Notes under the pieces: generated by a model | What the model was told of the DNA's origin: nothing | What the model saw: the letters and a program-made list of their open reading frames with translations, nothing else | Databases searched by the model: none | In this document: positions 50,953-58,088 of the stretch, piece by piece | Layout: the number at the start of each line of letters is the position of its first letter | Numbering within the stretch: the first letter of the stretch is position 1 | From: Microbacterium nymphoidis | GTDB lineage: Bacteria > Actinomycetota > Actinomycetes > Actinomycetales > Microbacteriaceae | Direction: 5' to 3' | Length of the DNA: 64,000 nucleotides | Assembly: GCF_021044885.1 (NCBI RefSeq) | Contig: NZ_JAJNOD010000001.1 | Location: forward strand, 1,488,001 to 1,552,000 | Position numbers and translations under genes: made by a program

Positions 50953-51300
50953 TCATTCTCCTTCGTGAGGTTCTGCAAGCAGGGCATCGAGCCGGGCGAT
51001 GCGCGATCGCCAGAGCTCTTCGTACTGGGCGAGAAGCGCCCGCGCACGGGCGATCATCTCGGGATTGGCGCGGACCAGCCGCTCGCGTCCTTCGGCGCGC
51101 TTGATGATGAGCTCGGCCGCTTCGAGCACTGCCACGTGCTTCTGCACCGCCGCGAACGACATCTCATACCGGGACGCGAGGGCGGTGACGGACTGCTCGC
51201 CCTCGATGGTCCGGCGCAGGATGTCGCGCCGCGTCGACGTCGCCAGTGCGTGAAAGACACGGTCGACCTCCGCTTCGCTGAGTTCTCGTTGTGCAACCAT
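50953..51300 (-). CDS. ArsR-family transcriptional regulator
   Basis: 115 residues. The winged helix reads VDRVFHALATSTRRDILRRTIEGEQSVTALASRYEMSFAAVQKHVAVLEAAELIIKRAEGRERLV. There are no metal-binding cysteines, so this is the SRPBCC-associated (SdpR/YczG-like) type rather than a metal sensor. A dyad covers the start codon. No Shine-Dalgarno precedes it, which fits a leaderless, self-repressed message. It is followed directly by the SRPBCC gene. Confidence 0.88.
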   Translation of the reverse strand: MVAQRELSEAEVDRVFHALATSTRRDILRRTIEGEQSVTALASRYEMSFAAVQKHVAVLEAAELIIKRAEGRERLVRANPEMIARARALLAQYEELWRSRIARLDALLAEPHEGE

Positions 51301-51314
51301 TTGGTTGTACGTTA
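51291..51314 (-). promoter_or_regulatory. ArsR operator over the start codon
   Basis: GTGCAACCA (51291-51299) and TGGTTGTAC (51302-51310) are inverted arms with a two-base spacer; eight of nine pairs match. The dyad includes the ATG (51300-51298). TAACGT on the minus strand (51314-51309) could be the -10 box, placing the transcript start at the ATG. Confidence 0.6.
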
Positions 51315-51367
51315 CGGCGTGCGGGGGTGGGTGTCAAGGGGTGGGATCCGGAATCCCCGGCCCGGCG

Positions 51368-52144
51368 TCAGAGTCGCGCGGAGATCACACGCGCCGTCGC
51401 GGCCGGGTCGAGCCGGTGCATGATCGACTCGGGAACGACGACGAGCTCCGCACCCGGGATGTGCTCCGCGGCCCAGTCAGACGCGGCGATCAGGAACGGG
51501 AAGGTCTGCTCGCCGCGCAGCACGGTGACGGGACGATTCACATCAAGCAGCTCGGCGTCCGGTCGGCGCATCCGGTGCACCAATCGGGTGTCGTACACGG
51601 TGGACTGTGCGAGCGGCGTGAGGGCGGCGAGCATCCCGTTCGTACGGCCGGCCTCGACCATCGCGACAGGCAGGCCGACGGCCTCGAGCTGGAACGTCTC
51701 GATCGCGTCGCCGGGGCGTTCGTCGTCGACGAAGGACTGCAGGCGCTCGGCGAGTTCCGGCGTCTGCGCGCCGGAACCCTCGACGTCGATCGGCGGCTCG
51801 GAGAGGAAGAGCGCTCCGGTCGGAACGCCCTGAGACGCGGCATAGAGCGCGAGCACGGCGCCGGAAGAGTGACCGAGCACGGCGTCCGCCCCGCCTACCG
51901 CGGCGATCACCGCAGCCAGATCGGCCACCTCGTCGTCCGGAGTGGACCCCGGGCGGTCGCCGCTTCCGCCCCGAGCACGGCGATCCCAGGTGACGGCACG
52001 GAAGCCGGCATCGGCGAGGGCGTGCGCGAGAGATGCGGCGTCCTCTCCCCGCGACAGCGCGCCGTTCACGATCACGATGGTGCGACCGTCGCCGGTCGCC
52101 GAGAACTCGATGGCAGTGCCGTCTGCCGACGTTGCGATGCTCAT
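51368..52144 (-). CDS. Alpha/beta-fold hydrolase
   Basis: 258 residues. It has IVIVNGALSRGED (oxyanion region), VTWDRRARGGSGDRPGS, the nucleophile elbow VLGHSSGAVLAL (Ser in GHSSG), Asp likely in a later LRGEQTFPF strand region, and the catalytic His in PESIMHRLDP. It is a typical small serine hydrolase of unknown substrate. ATG 52144 begins the conserved strand; the upstream extension is proline/arginine-rich and unlikely to be coding. It is divergent from the clpP pair. Confidence 0.78.
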   Translation of the reverse strand: MSIATSADGTAIEFSATGDGRTIVIVNGALSRGEDAASLAHALADAGFRAVTWDRRARGGSGDRPGSTPDDEVADLAAVIAAVGGADAVLGHSSGAVLALYAASQGVPTGALFLSEPPIDVEGSGAQTPELAERLQSFVDDERPGDAIETFQLEAVGLPVAMVEAGRTNGMLAALTPLAQSTVYDTRLVHRMRRPDAELLDVNRPVTVLRGEQTFPFLIAASDWAAEHIPGAELVVVPESIMHRLDPAATARVISARL

Positions 52145-52274
52145 GCCGTCATCCAACCACCGGCCTCCGACATTGGACGCGGCCCCACGCAGATCGAGTC
52201 CCCTCCACTGACAGCAGATCCGCCCGCAGCAGAGACCGCACCCCGCCGCCCCTCGCCGGAGCCACGATGTCCCC

Positions 52275-52904
52275 ATGAGCGATTCACCCAAGCCACCCCT
52301 GTTCACCGATACCGTGCGGCGGGAGTTCTACGAGCGCCGCGTGCTCGTCCTCGACGGGCCGCTCGACGACGACAACGGAACCCTCCTCGCCACGCAGCTG
52401 ATCACGCTGGCGTCCGATGACCCGATCGCCGACATTTCGCTCTGGATCCACTCCCCCGGAGGATCCGTGCCCGCGATGCTCGCGATCCGCGACATCATGC
52501 GCACCATCCCGAACGACGTCTCGACGATGGTCCTCGGCATCGCCTACAGCGCGGGGCAGTTCCTGCTGTCGGCGGGAACGAAGGGCAAGCGCAAGGCGCT
52601 GCCGCACGCACGCGTACTGATGCACCAGGGCTCGGCCGGCATCGGCGGCGCCGCAGTCGACATCGCCCTCCAGGCCGATGACCTGCGCCACACCCGCGAC
52701 ACCGTGCTCGGGCTGATCGCGGAGGACACCGGTCAGCCGATGGAGCGGATCTTCGAGGACTCGCTGCACGATCACTGGTACTCGGCGCAGCAGGCTCTCG
52801 ACTACGGCTTCGTGGATCGGATCGTGACGTCGTTCGACGACTACCGGCCTCGCGAGCGCGTCTCCGCAGGCTTCTCCCACGCGACGGAAGGTGTACGTCG
52901 ATGA
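52275..52904 (+). CDS. clpP: ClpP-family protease subunit, catalytic residues intact
   Basis: 209 residues. ClpP is the self-compartmentalised serine peptidase that degrades proteins fed by Clp ATPases. The nucleophile is Ser92 in GIAYSAGQFLL, the His is His117 in HARVLMHQ, and Asp is retained near LHDHWYSAQQALDYG. WIHSPGGSVPAMLAI matches the substrate strand. The N-terminal segment (MSDSPKPPLFTDTV) is short, without a clear propeptide. The following gene starts in its stop (ATGA). The two would form a mixed complex. Confidence 0.9.
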   Translation: MSDSPKPPLFTDTVRREFYERRVLVLDGPLDDDNGTLLATQLITLASDDPIADISLWIHSPGGSVPAMLAIRDIMRTIPNDVSTMVLGIAYSAGQFLLSAGTKGKRKALPHARVLMHQGSAGIGGAAVDIALQADDLRHTRDTVLGLIAEDTGQPMERIFEDSLHDHWYSAQQALDYGFVDRIVTSFDDYRPRERVSAGFSHATEGVRR

Positions 52905-53488
52905 GCAGCTACACCGTGCCGAACGTGATCGCCCAGCACCCGCGCGGCGAGCGCATCATGGATGTCTACTCCCACCTGCTCACCCAGCGGGTGGTGTATC
53001 TCGGCACCGCGATCGACGCCGGTGTCGCGAACACGCTGATCGCCCAGCTGCTGCACCTGGAGGCCGACAACCCCGATCAGGACATCCAGTTCTACATCAA
53101 CTGTGAGGGCGGCGATCCGAGCGCCATGCTCGCGATCTACGACACGATGACCTTCATCAAGCCCCCGGTCGCCACGACCTGCGTGGGCCAGGCCGTGGCG
53201 GTCGGCGCCGTGCTGCTCGCCGCCGGAGCCGCCGGGAAACGGGCATCGCTCCCCCACGGTCGCGTCGTCCTGCATCAGCCGGCGGCCCAGGGACGCGGAA
53301 CGATCCCCGATCTCATCCTGCAGGCCGACGAGGTGATCCGGCTGCGCTCGGACATCGAGGAGGTTCTCGCTCGTCACACCGGACAACCCGTGGACCGACT
53401 GCGCGCCGACACCGATCACGACCGCGTCTTCACCGCCGCGGCCGCGCGCGACTACGGACTGCTCGATCACGTCCTCGCGACGCGCTGA
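52901..53488 (+). CDS. ClpP-family subunit lacking the catalytic serine
   Basis: 195 residues, clearly ClpP (FYINCEGGDPSAMLAIYDTMTFIKPPVATTCVGQ..LLAAGAAGKRASLPHGRVVLHQP, then HTGQPVDRLRADTDHDRVF). At the position of the nucleophile it reads GQAVAVGAVLL. Canonical ClpP has GQAASMG; here codon 100 (53198-53200) is GCG for Ala. His125 and the Asp region are retained. The subunit is therefore probably proteolytically dead and structural or regulatory, as ClpR is in cyanobacteria. Its gene is coupled to the intact clpP by ATGA. Confidence 0.88.
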   Translation: MSSYTVPNVIAQHPRGERIMDVYSHLLTQRVVYLGTAIDAGVANTLIAQLLHLEADNPDQDIQFYINCEGGDPSAMLAIYDTMTFIKPPVATTCVGQAVAVGAVLLAAGAAGKRASLPHGRVVLHQPAAQGRGTIPDLILQADEVIRLRSDIEEVLARHTGQPVDRLRADTDHDRVFTAAAARDYGLLDHVLATR

Positions 53489-53494
53489 CGAACG

Positions 53495-53539
53495 GAACGG
53501 CGATACCGCGGAGTGGGTCCACCGTGTCGCCGTTCCGCT
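53495..53539. terminator. Terminator between clpP pair and convergent ClgR/PopR-like gene
   Basis: CGGAACGGCGA (53495-53505) and TCGCCGTTCCG (53529-53539) are perfect 11-base arms with a 23-base loop, starting seven bases after the clpP stop. It can serve both converging transcripts. Confidence 0.7.
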
Positions 53540-53545
53540 GCGGCG

Positions 53546-53881
53546 TCAGGCCGCGAGCGCGTAACTCGACCGGGTGGCGCAGAGCTGCGCCGGTGCGGGG
53601 GCGTCCGCGGACAGGGAACGGGCGACGTCGAGGGTCAGATCCAGGAGAGACGCCCCCAGCGCTGCGCTGACCGCGGCGACGACCTCACTCGACGGTTCCT
53701 TGAGCCCGCGCTCGATCTCGGACAGGTATTGCGGCGAGACGCCCGCGCGATGAGCGACGTCGTCCAGAGTGTCGCCGAGCGCCTTGCGGCGGTCACGCAG
53801 CGATCCGCCGAGCAGGTGTCGCCACAGCGGGTCCCGCGGCTTCGGACCGGGTGCGGTGTCCTGGGCGGTGGTGTCGGTCAT
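53546..53881 (-). CDS. ClgR/PopR-like XRE regulator with C-terminal LAA degron
   Basis: 111 residues. Its helix-turn-helix is LRDRRKALGDTLDDVAHRAGVSPQYLSEIERGLKEPSSEVVAAVSAALG (about 29-77), very like ClgR/PopR of streptomycetes and corynebacteria. These activate clp genes and are themselves degraded by ClpP through a C-terminal Ala-Ala tail. This protein ends in ALAA. Lying convergent with a clpP pair, it is probably their regulator and substrate. Whether it is ClgR (main clpP1P2) or PopR (secondary clpP) cannot be settled here. Confidence 0.8.
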   Translation of the reverse strand: MTDTTAQDTAPGPKPRDPLWRHLLGGSLRDRRKALGDTLDDVAHRAGVSPQYLSEIERGLKEPSSEVVAAVSAALGASLLDLTLDVARSLSADAPAPAQLCATRSSYALAA

Positions 53882-53984
53882 GCCTCATTCTAGGAATCGC
53901 GAGCCCACCGGGCGCCAGGAAATCCGCTCACAGCAGAGAGTCTGCAGCACCGGCGACGGGACAGACCCGCCGCCGGTGCCGGTC

Positions 53985-54920
53985 TCAGCGTGCCGAGATC
54001 ACGCGCTCCACGAAGTCGATGATCTCGCCGGCGACCTCGTCACGGATCTCCGGCTCGTTGTGCACCTCGTGGCGGAAGCCCGGGTAGACGTGCGCCTGAA
54101 CGTCGGGGTGCCCGGTCCGGATCAGCCGGTTGGCCACGTGGTAGGCCCCTTCGCCGTAGTTGGCGACCGGGTCCTGGTCGCCCGCGAGGATCAGGATCGG
54201 CAGGTCGGAGCGCACGCTCGTGTACCAGTCGTCGCCGTTTGCACGGTCGTAGAGGTCCACGAAACCACGCAGGAAGCGCACCGTCATCGGTGCCCCGAAG
54301 TTGTTGAGCGGGTCGGCGAGGTGGTCACGCACCACGTCGACATTGCGGGCGACCCACGCGGTCGGACCGGCATCGGGTCCGAAGCGCGAGACGAACCCGG
54401 AGAACACGTCGCCGATGTAGGCGTCAGCGAAGGCGGTCGCGTCGGGTTCGGCCGCGAGCGCGGCACGGTCGAGCCGCGATTCGAGGCCTTCCATCTGCGC
54501 GGCGATGCCTCCGAGAATCAGTCCGTCGATCTCCGTGGAGGACTCGCCCGCGAGTCCTCGGGCGATCATCGACCCCCAGGAGTGGCCGAAGACGATGTAC
54601 GGCAGATTCGGGTACAGGTCGCGCACCCGCGCGCGCAGCGTCTGCTCGTCGGCCACCACCACGGCCCCGGCGTCGTCGCCCGCATCGGCCCAGATGCCCG
54701 AAGTCATCGCCGTCTTCCCGTGGCCGGCGTGGTCATCCGCGGCAACCACGAATCCCTCGTCGAGCAGCTTCGCGATCAACCGAATGTAACGCCGGGAGTG
54801 CTCCCCCAGTCCGTGCACCAGCTGCACCACGGCGCGGGCCGGCACGGTGGGCTCGTACACCCACGCGTGAATGGTGTCGCGGCCGTTGCGCGACGGGAAC
54901 TCGATCTCCTTGAGAGCCAT
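53985..54920 (-). CDS. Lysophospholipase/monoacylglycerol-lipase-like hydrolase
   Basis: 311 residues. VVQLVHGLGEHSRRYIRLIAKLLDEGFVVAADDHAGHGKT is the start of the alpha/beta hydrolase core with the HGLGEHS oxyanion motif. The nucleophile is Ser in VFGHSWGSMIA, the Asp is in LILAGDQDPVANYG and the His in YPGFRHEVHNEPE. This is the serine-aminopeptidase S33/Hydrolase_4 type. ATG 54920 has GGAGGAGG upstream. The in-frame upstream stretch is antisense to a lipoprotein gene. Confidence 0.85.
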   Translation of the reverse strand: MALKEIEFPSRNGRDTIHAWVYEPTVPARAVVQLVHGLGEHSRRYIRLIAKLLDEGFVVAADDHAGHGKTAMTSGIWADAGDDAGAVVVADEQTLRARVRDLYPNLPYIVFGHSWGSMIARGLAGESSTEIDGLILGGIAAQMEGLESRLDRAALAAEPDATAFADAYIGDVFSGFVSRFGPDAGPTAWVARNVDVVRDHLADPLNNFGAPMTVRFLRGFVDLYDRANGDDWYTSVRSDLPILILAGDQDPVANYGEGAYHVANRLIRTGHPDVQAHVYPGFRHEVHNEPEIRDEVAGEIIDFVERVISAR

Positions 54921-55056
54921 GGATCCTCCTCCAACGACGCTTCCGCGCGCCGCCGCTCGCAGGCTAACACCGCCGTTTCGACACGGCGGAACTCTGCACG
55001 AACGTGCGGCGCCGCCCTCTCTTCCCCCGGTTTGCGCATCGTGGTGTGATGGAGGC

Positions 55057-55728
55057 ATGAACCGTGGACGACAGACGGCGGCGCTCGCCGCCCTCCTCGT
55101 CACGGTCGCACTGGCCGGCTGCACCTCCGGCACCCCTGCACGCCCCTCTCCTGCACCGTCGACCATCGCCCCGGCGATCGAGTCCACCACGCAACCCGCG
55201 CCGACCGCGACGAACGGTGTACTCACCGAGACCGCGGTCTCGGTGATCGCTCCGCTGTGGCAAGGCGGCCGGTTCCGCGGATTCGTCACCCCGCCGGACG
55301 GGTACGACTACGGCGGCGATTGCCACGACAGCGCCTGGACGGTCCTCGCGCTCACGGAGAAGGCGACGTCGGCGAGCGGTACCTTCCTCGCGACCTCGAC
55401 GGAGCGCCCCGCACCCAGTCTGGTGATCGCCGTCCTCCCATTCACCACCCCGGAACTCACGAAGAACCTCGACGCGCTGGAGCACCAGCTCACCTCCTGC
55501 GTCGGGGCGGCTCCTACCGGCGAGACACTGCAGGAGCCCGCACCCGCGGTCGAGGGATGGTCCGGATTGCACAACGTGGGCGAGAACGAGGACCTCTACT
55601 GGGCCGAGTACGACGACGGCATCGTGATGGCACAGGTGAGCCCCGGGATGGCCACGCTCACGTCTGCTCTCGCGACCCAGGCGACAGCGATCTTCGACCG
55701 GCAACTCGAGGTGCTGACGGCAGGCTGA
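55057..55728 (+). CDS. Secreted lipoprotein, function unknown
   Basis: 223 residues. A lipoprotein signal peptide ends in VALAGCTS (Cys about residue 22), followed by a Pro/Ser/Thr linker to about residue 50. The folded part has several tryptophans and two cysteines (GGDCHDS and LTSCVGA) that could form a disulfide. No family is recognised. GGAGGC precedes ATG 55057. It is divergent from the lipase-like gene. Confidence 0.6.
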   Translation: MNRGRQTAALAALLVTVALAGCTSGTPARPSPAPSTIAPAIESTTQPAPTATNGVLTETAVSVIAPLWQGGRFRGFVTPPDGYDYGGDCHDSAWTVLALTEKATSASGTFLATSTERPAPSLVIAVLPFTTPELTKNLDALEHQLTSCVGAAPTGETLQEPAPAVEGWSGLHNVGENEDLYWAEYDDGIVMAQVSPGMATLTSALATQATAIFDRQLEVLTAG

Positions 55729-55738
55729 CGCGGGTCGT

Positions 55739-55800
55739 TTGCCCGAACACCGCCCGCGGGCTAGGCTTGCAACACCCGTTCACCCGCGTGATCACGCGGG
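55739..55800 (+). promoter_or_regulatory. Promoter and leader palindrome of tRNA-Gly
   Basis: TTGCCC (55739-55744) and TAGGCT (55762-55767) with 17-base spacing make a good sigma-70-type promoter. The leader then contains a perfect 18-base palindrome, CCCGCGTGATCACGCGGG (55783-55800), eight bases before the tRNA, which could mark the 5' processing site. Confidence 0.55.
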
Positions 55801-55808
55801 GCCGGTAC

Positions 55809-55882
55809 GGGGCTGTAGTTCAATGGCAGAACTTCTGCTTCCCAAGCAGACAGCGCGGGTTCGATTCCCGTCAGCCCCTCCA
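55809..55882 (+). tRNA. tRNA-Gly (anticodon CCC)
   Basis: The cloverleaf is complete. The acceptor stem GGGGCTG / CAGCCCC closes it. The anticodon arm CTGCT-TTCCCAA-AGCAG places CCC at 55841-55843. The T arm is CGGGTTCGATTCCCG. The CCA end (55880-55882) is encoded. It reads GGG codons. Confidence 0.96.
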
Positions 55883-55890
55883 CAGAGTTC

Positions 55891-57129
55891 TCACGTTCGG
55901 TGAGCCACGGTTCCCTCCTGCGAGCGCACCGCCACAAGCGAGTCCCAGATCTCCGCCGCAACTCGACGCTTGCTTCCCGACGCCGCAGCAATCACGATGC
56001 CGTCGGGACCGATCACCCGCACCTCGTTGTCGGGGGCTTCGAATCCTCGTTCCCATCCGACCTCGTTCACCACGAGCACGTCGACGCCCTTGCGCTCGCG
56101 CTTGCGCCGAGCTCGGACGAGCATCTCCTCCTCGCCGCCCTCCTCTGATGGAGTCTCAGCGGCGAAGGCGACGAACAGCTGCCCCTCCCGTCGCGCGGCA
56201 GTCAGTCCCGCGATGATGTCGGGGTTCTCGACGAGCTCGATCCGTTTCAGTTCGCCGTCGTCCTTCGTGAGCTTGCGGGCCGCGACCTCGACCGGCCGGT
56301 AGTCCGCGACCGCGGCGGCCATGACGACGACATCGGCCGCTGCGGCGACGTCCATGAGAGCTTCACCAAGCTCGGCCGCCGAGCCGACCGACACGATGCG
56401 GACGGACGGATGCTGCGCTTCGGCGAGCACGTCACCCGAGATGTTCGCGGCGATCAGCGTCACCGCGGCACCCCGCGCCGCCGCCTCTGCGGCGAGCGCG
56501 ACGCCCTGCCGCCCGCTCGACCGGTTGCCGAGGTACCGCACCGGGTCGATCGGCTCCCGAGTTCCTCCGGCCGAGACGACCACGCGCAGACCGACGAGAT
56601 CCCCGGCGGCGAGGAGGGCGAGTCCCGCCGCGGCGATGTCGTCGGGTTCGACCATCCGCCCTGGTCCGCTGTCGCCACCGGCGAGCTCTCCGTCGGCCGG
56701 GCCCACGATGTGCACCCCGCGGGAACGGAGCGTCGCGACGTTCGCCTGAGTCGCCGGGTGCCGCCACATCTCGGCGTGCATCGCCGGGGCGACGACCACG
56801 GGCGCCTCGGTCGCCAGCAGCGTGGTTCCCAGCAGGTCGTCGGCGATTCCCGCGGTCATCCGGGCGATCGTGTTCGCGGTGGCCGGTGCGACGATGACGA
56901 GGTCGGCGTTCTGACCGAGCGCGACGTGCCGTACGCGAGCGACGTCGTCATGCACGCTCGTGGTCACCGAATGCCGGCTGATGGCCTCCCAGGTCGGCAT
57001 GCCGACGAAGCGCAGCGCATCTTCGGTGGGGATGACGGTGACCTCATGACCGGCCTTGATCAGCAGTCGCACCAGGTGCACCGATTTGTATGCGGCGATG
57101 CCGCCCGTGACTCCGACGACGATGTTCAC
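55891..57129 (-). CDS. coaBC: Phosphopantothenoylcysteine synthetase/decarboxylase (CoaBC)
   Basis: 412-residue bifunctional flavoprotein of coenzyme A synthesis. The N-terminal decarboxylase (CoaC) shows NIVVGVTGGIAAYKSVHLVR, FVGMPTWEAIS, LVIVAPATANTIARMTAGIADDLLGTTLLA and APAMHAEMWRHPAT. The C-terminal CTP-dependent ligase (CoaB) begins near residue 185 with VVVSAGGTREPIDPVRYLGNRSSGRQG and has VAFAAETPSEEG and GVDVLVVNEV. The GTG at 57129 begins the conserved strand. The gene ends eight bases after the tRNA on the opposite strand. Confidence 0.95.
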   Translation of the reverse strand: MNIVVGVTGGIAAYKSVHLVRLLIKAGHEVTVIPTEDALRFVGMPTWEAISRHSVTTSVHDDVARVRHVALGQNADLVIVAPATANTIARMTAGIADDLLGTTLLATEAPVVVAPAMHAEMWRHPATQANVATLRSRGVHIVGPADGELAGGDSGPGRMVEPDDIAAAGLALLAAGDLVGLRVVVSAGGTREPIDPVRYLGNRSSGRQGVALAAEAAARGAAVTLIAANISGDVLAEAQHPSVRIVSVGSAAELGEALMDVAAAADVVVMAAAVADYRPVEVAARKLTKDDGELKRIELVENPDIIAGLTAARREGQLFVAFAAETPSEEGGEEEMLVRARRKRERKGVDVLVVNEVGWERGFEAPDNEVRVIGPDGIVIAAASGSKRRVAAEIWDSLVAVRSQEGTVAHRT

Positions 57130-57183
57130 ACGTCCGATTCTGCCGCAGCCGCGGCCCACCGGGGCCGCCGTAGACTTGCCCGG

Positions 57184-57885
57184 GTGTGCACGGTCGTGAT
57201 CGATGTGACGGACACTGCGACGGCTCGCCTGCTCGCGGTGCGAGACGAGGACCCGTTGCGCGCATGGGACGCCCTCGGCGAATGGTGGCCCGAGACGCAC
57301 CCCGGCGTGCTCGGCATCCGTGATCGTCGCGCCGGCGGCGCATGGCTCGCGGTCAACCCGCGGGAGCGGCGCCTCGCCGTGCTCCTCAACCGTGCGGATG
57401 TCGTCGATCTCCCCAACGACCGCGCGCTCACGCGGGGAACGCTCGCGCTCGAATCGGTGCTCGGCCGCTCACCCGTCGCCCCGTTGTCGATGCACGGCTT
57501 CAACTTGCTCGAGGTACGTCCGGAGGGCGCTCGGGTGCTGAGCTGGAACGGCGTCTCGCTGCGCGAGACCCCGATCAGCCCCGGCACCCACATGATCGCG
57601 CACGACGATCTGGACGACGAAACCACTCCACGGATCGCGGCATGGCTCCCCGAGTTCCGCGCGCTCGGTCCTACAGCGCAGAGCGCCGACTGGGTCGGCG
57701 AGTGGGTCGCCCTGCTTGCCACCTCAGCACAGCTCGACCCCGAGGACGACCGGGCGATCATCCGCGACAACCGCCCGCACGGGTACCCCACGCAGTCCCT
57801 GCTCTATGCGACGGCATCCGTCACGCCCGACGGTGTCGTGATCGCCGACCATTCGCTGCCGCGCCCCGCGCACTGGACCAGCTGA
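57184..57885 (+). CDS. NRDE/TANGO2-family protein
   Basis: 233 residues. The family begins with Met-Cys-Thr; here translation of GTG-TGC-ACG gives MCTVVIDV, with Cys2 the conserved residue. It continues with NPRERRLAVLLNRADVV, ALTRGTLALESVLG and a C-terminal HGYPTQSLLYATASV. The TANGO2/NRDE group has unresolved functions, with haem and lipid roles reported in eukaryotes. TAGACT (57171-57176) lies seven bases before the GTG and there is no Shine-Dalgarno sequence, so it is likely leaderless. It is divergent from coaBC. Confidence 0.75.
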   Translation: MCTVVIDVTDTATARLLAVRDEDPLRAWDALGEWWPETHPGVLGIRDRRAGGAWLAVNPRERRLAVLLNRADVVDLPNDRALTRGTLALESVLGRSPVAPLSMHGFNLLEVRPEGARVLSWNGVSLRETPISPGTHMIAHDDLDDETTPRIAAWLPEFRALGPTAQSADWVGEWVALLATSAQLDPEDDRAIIRDNRPHGYPTQSLLYATASVTPDGVVIADHSLPRPAHWTS

Positions 57886-57948
57886 GGCAGCGGGCACCTT
57901 CGCTGCGCCGCAGGCGCCGCAATCGCCGCACGGCATTCCACTGCGGCC

Positions 57949-58088
57949 GCTGATCTGTGTCCGCCCACAGCCACAGCCACAGCCACAACCACCGACCCTC
58001 GCAGGCTTACTGCACGATCGCTGATCTGTGTCCGCCCATAGCCACAGCGACAGCGAACCACCAATTCTCTCAGGCTTACTGCACGACG
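57949..58088. repeat. 71-base tandem duplication at the 3' end of an HNH gene
   Basis: Two consecutive copies begin GCTGATCTGTGTCCGCCCA at 57949 and 58020 and end CAGGCTTACTGCACGA. The second contains the stop and last codons of the HNH gene (58076). Inside are CCACAG hexamers, more in copy 1 than in copy 2. The remaining 57886-57948 shows nothing recognisable. Confidence 0.8.
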
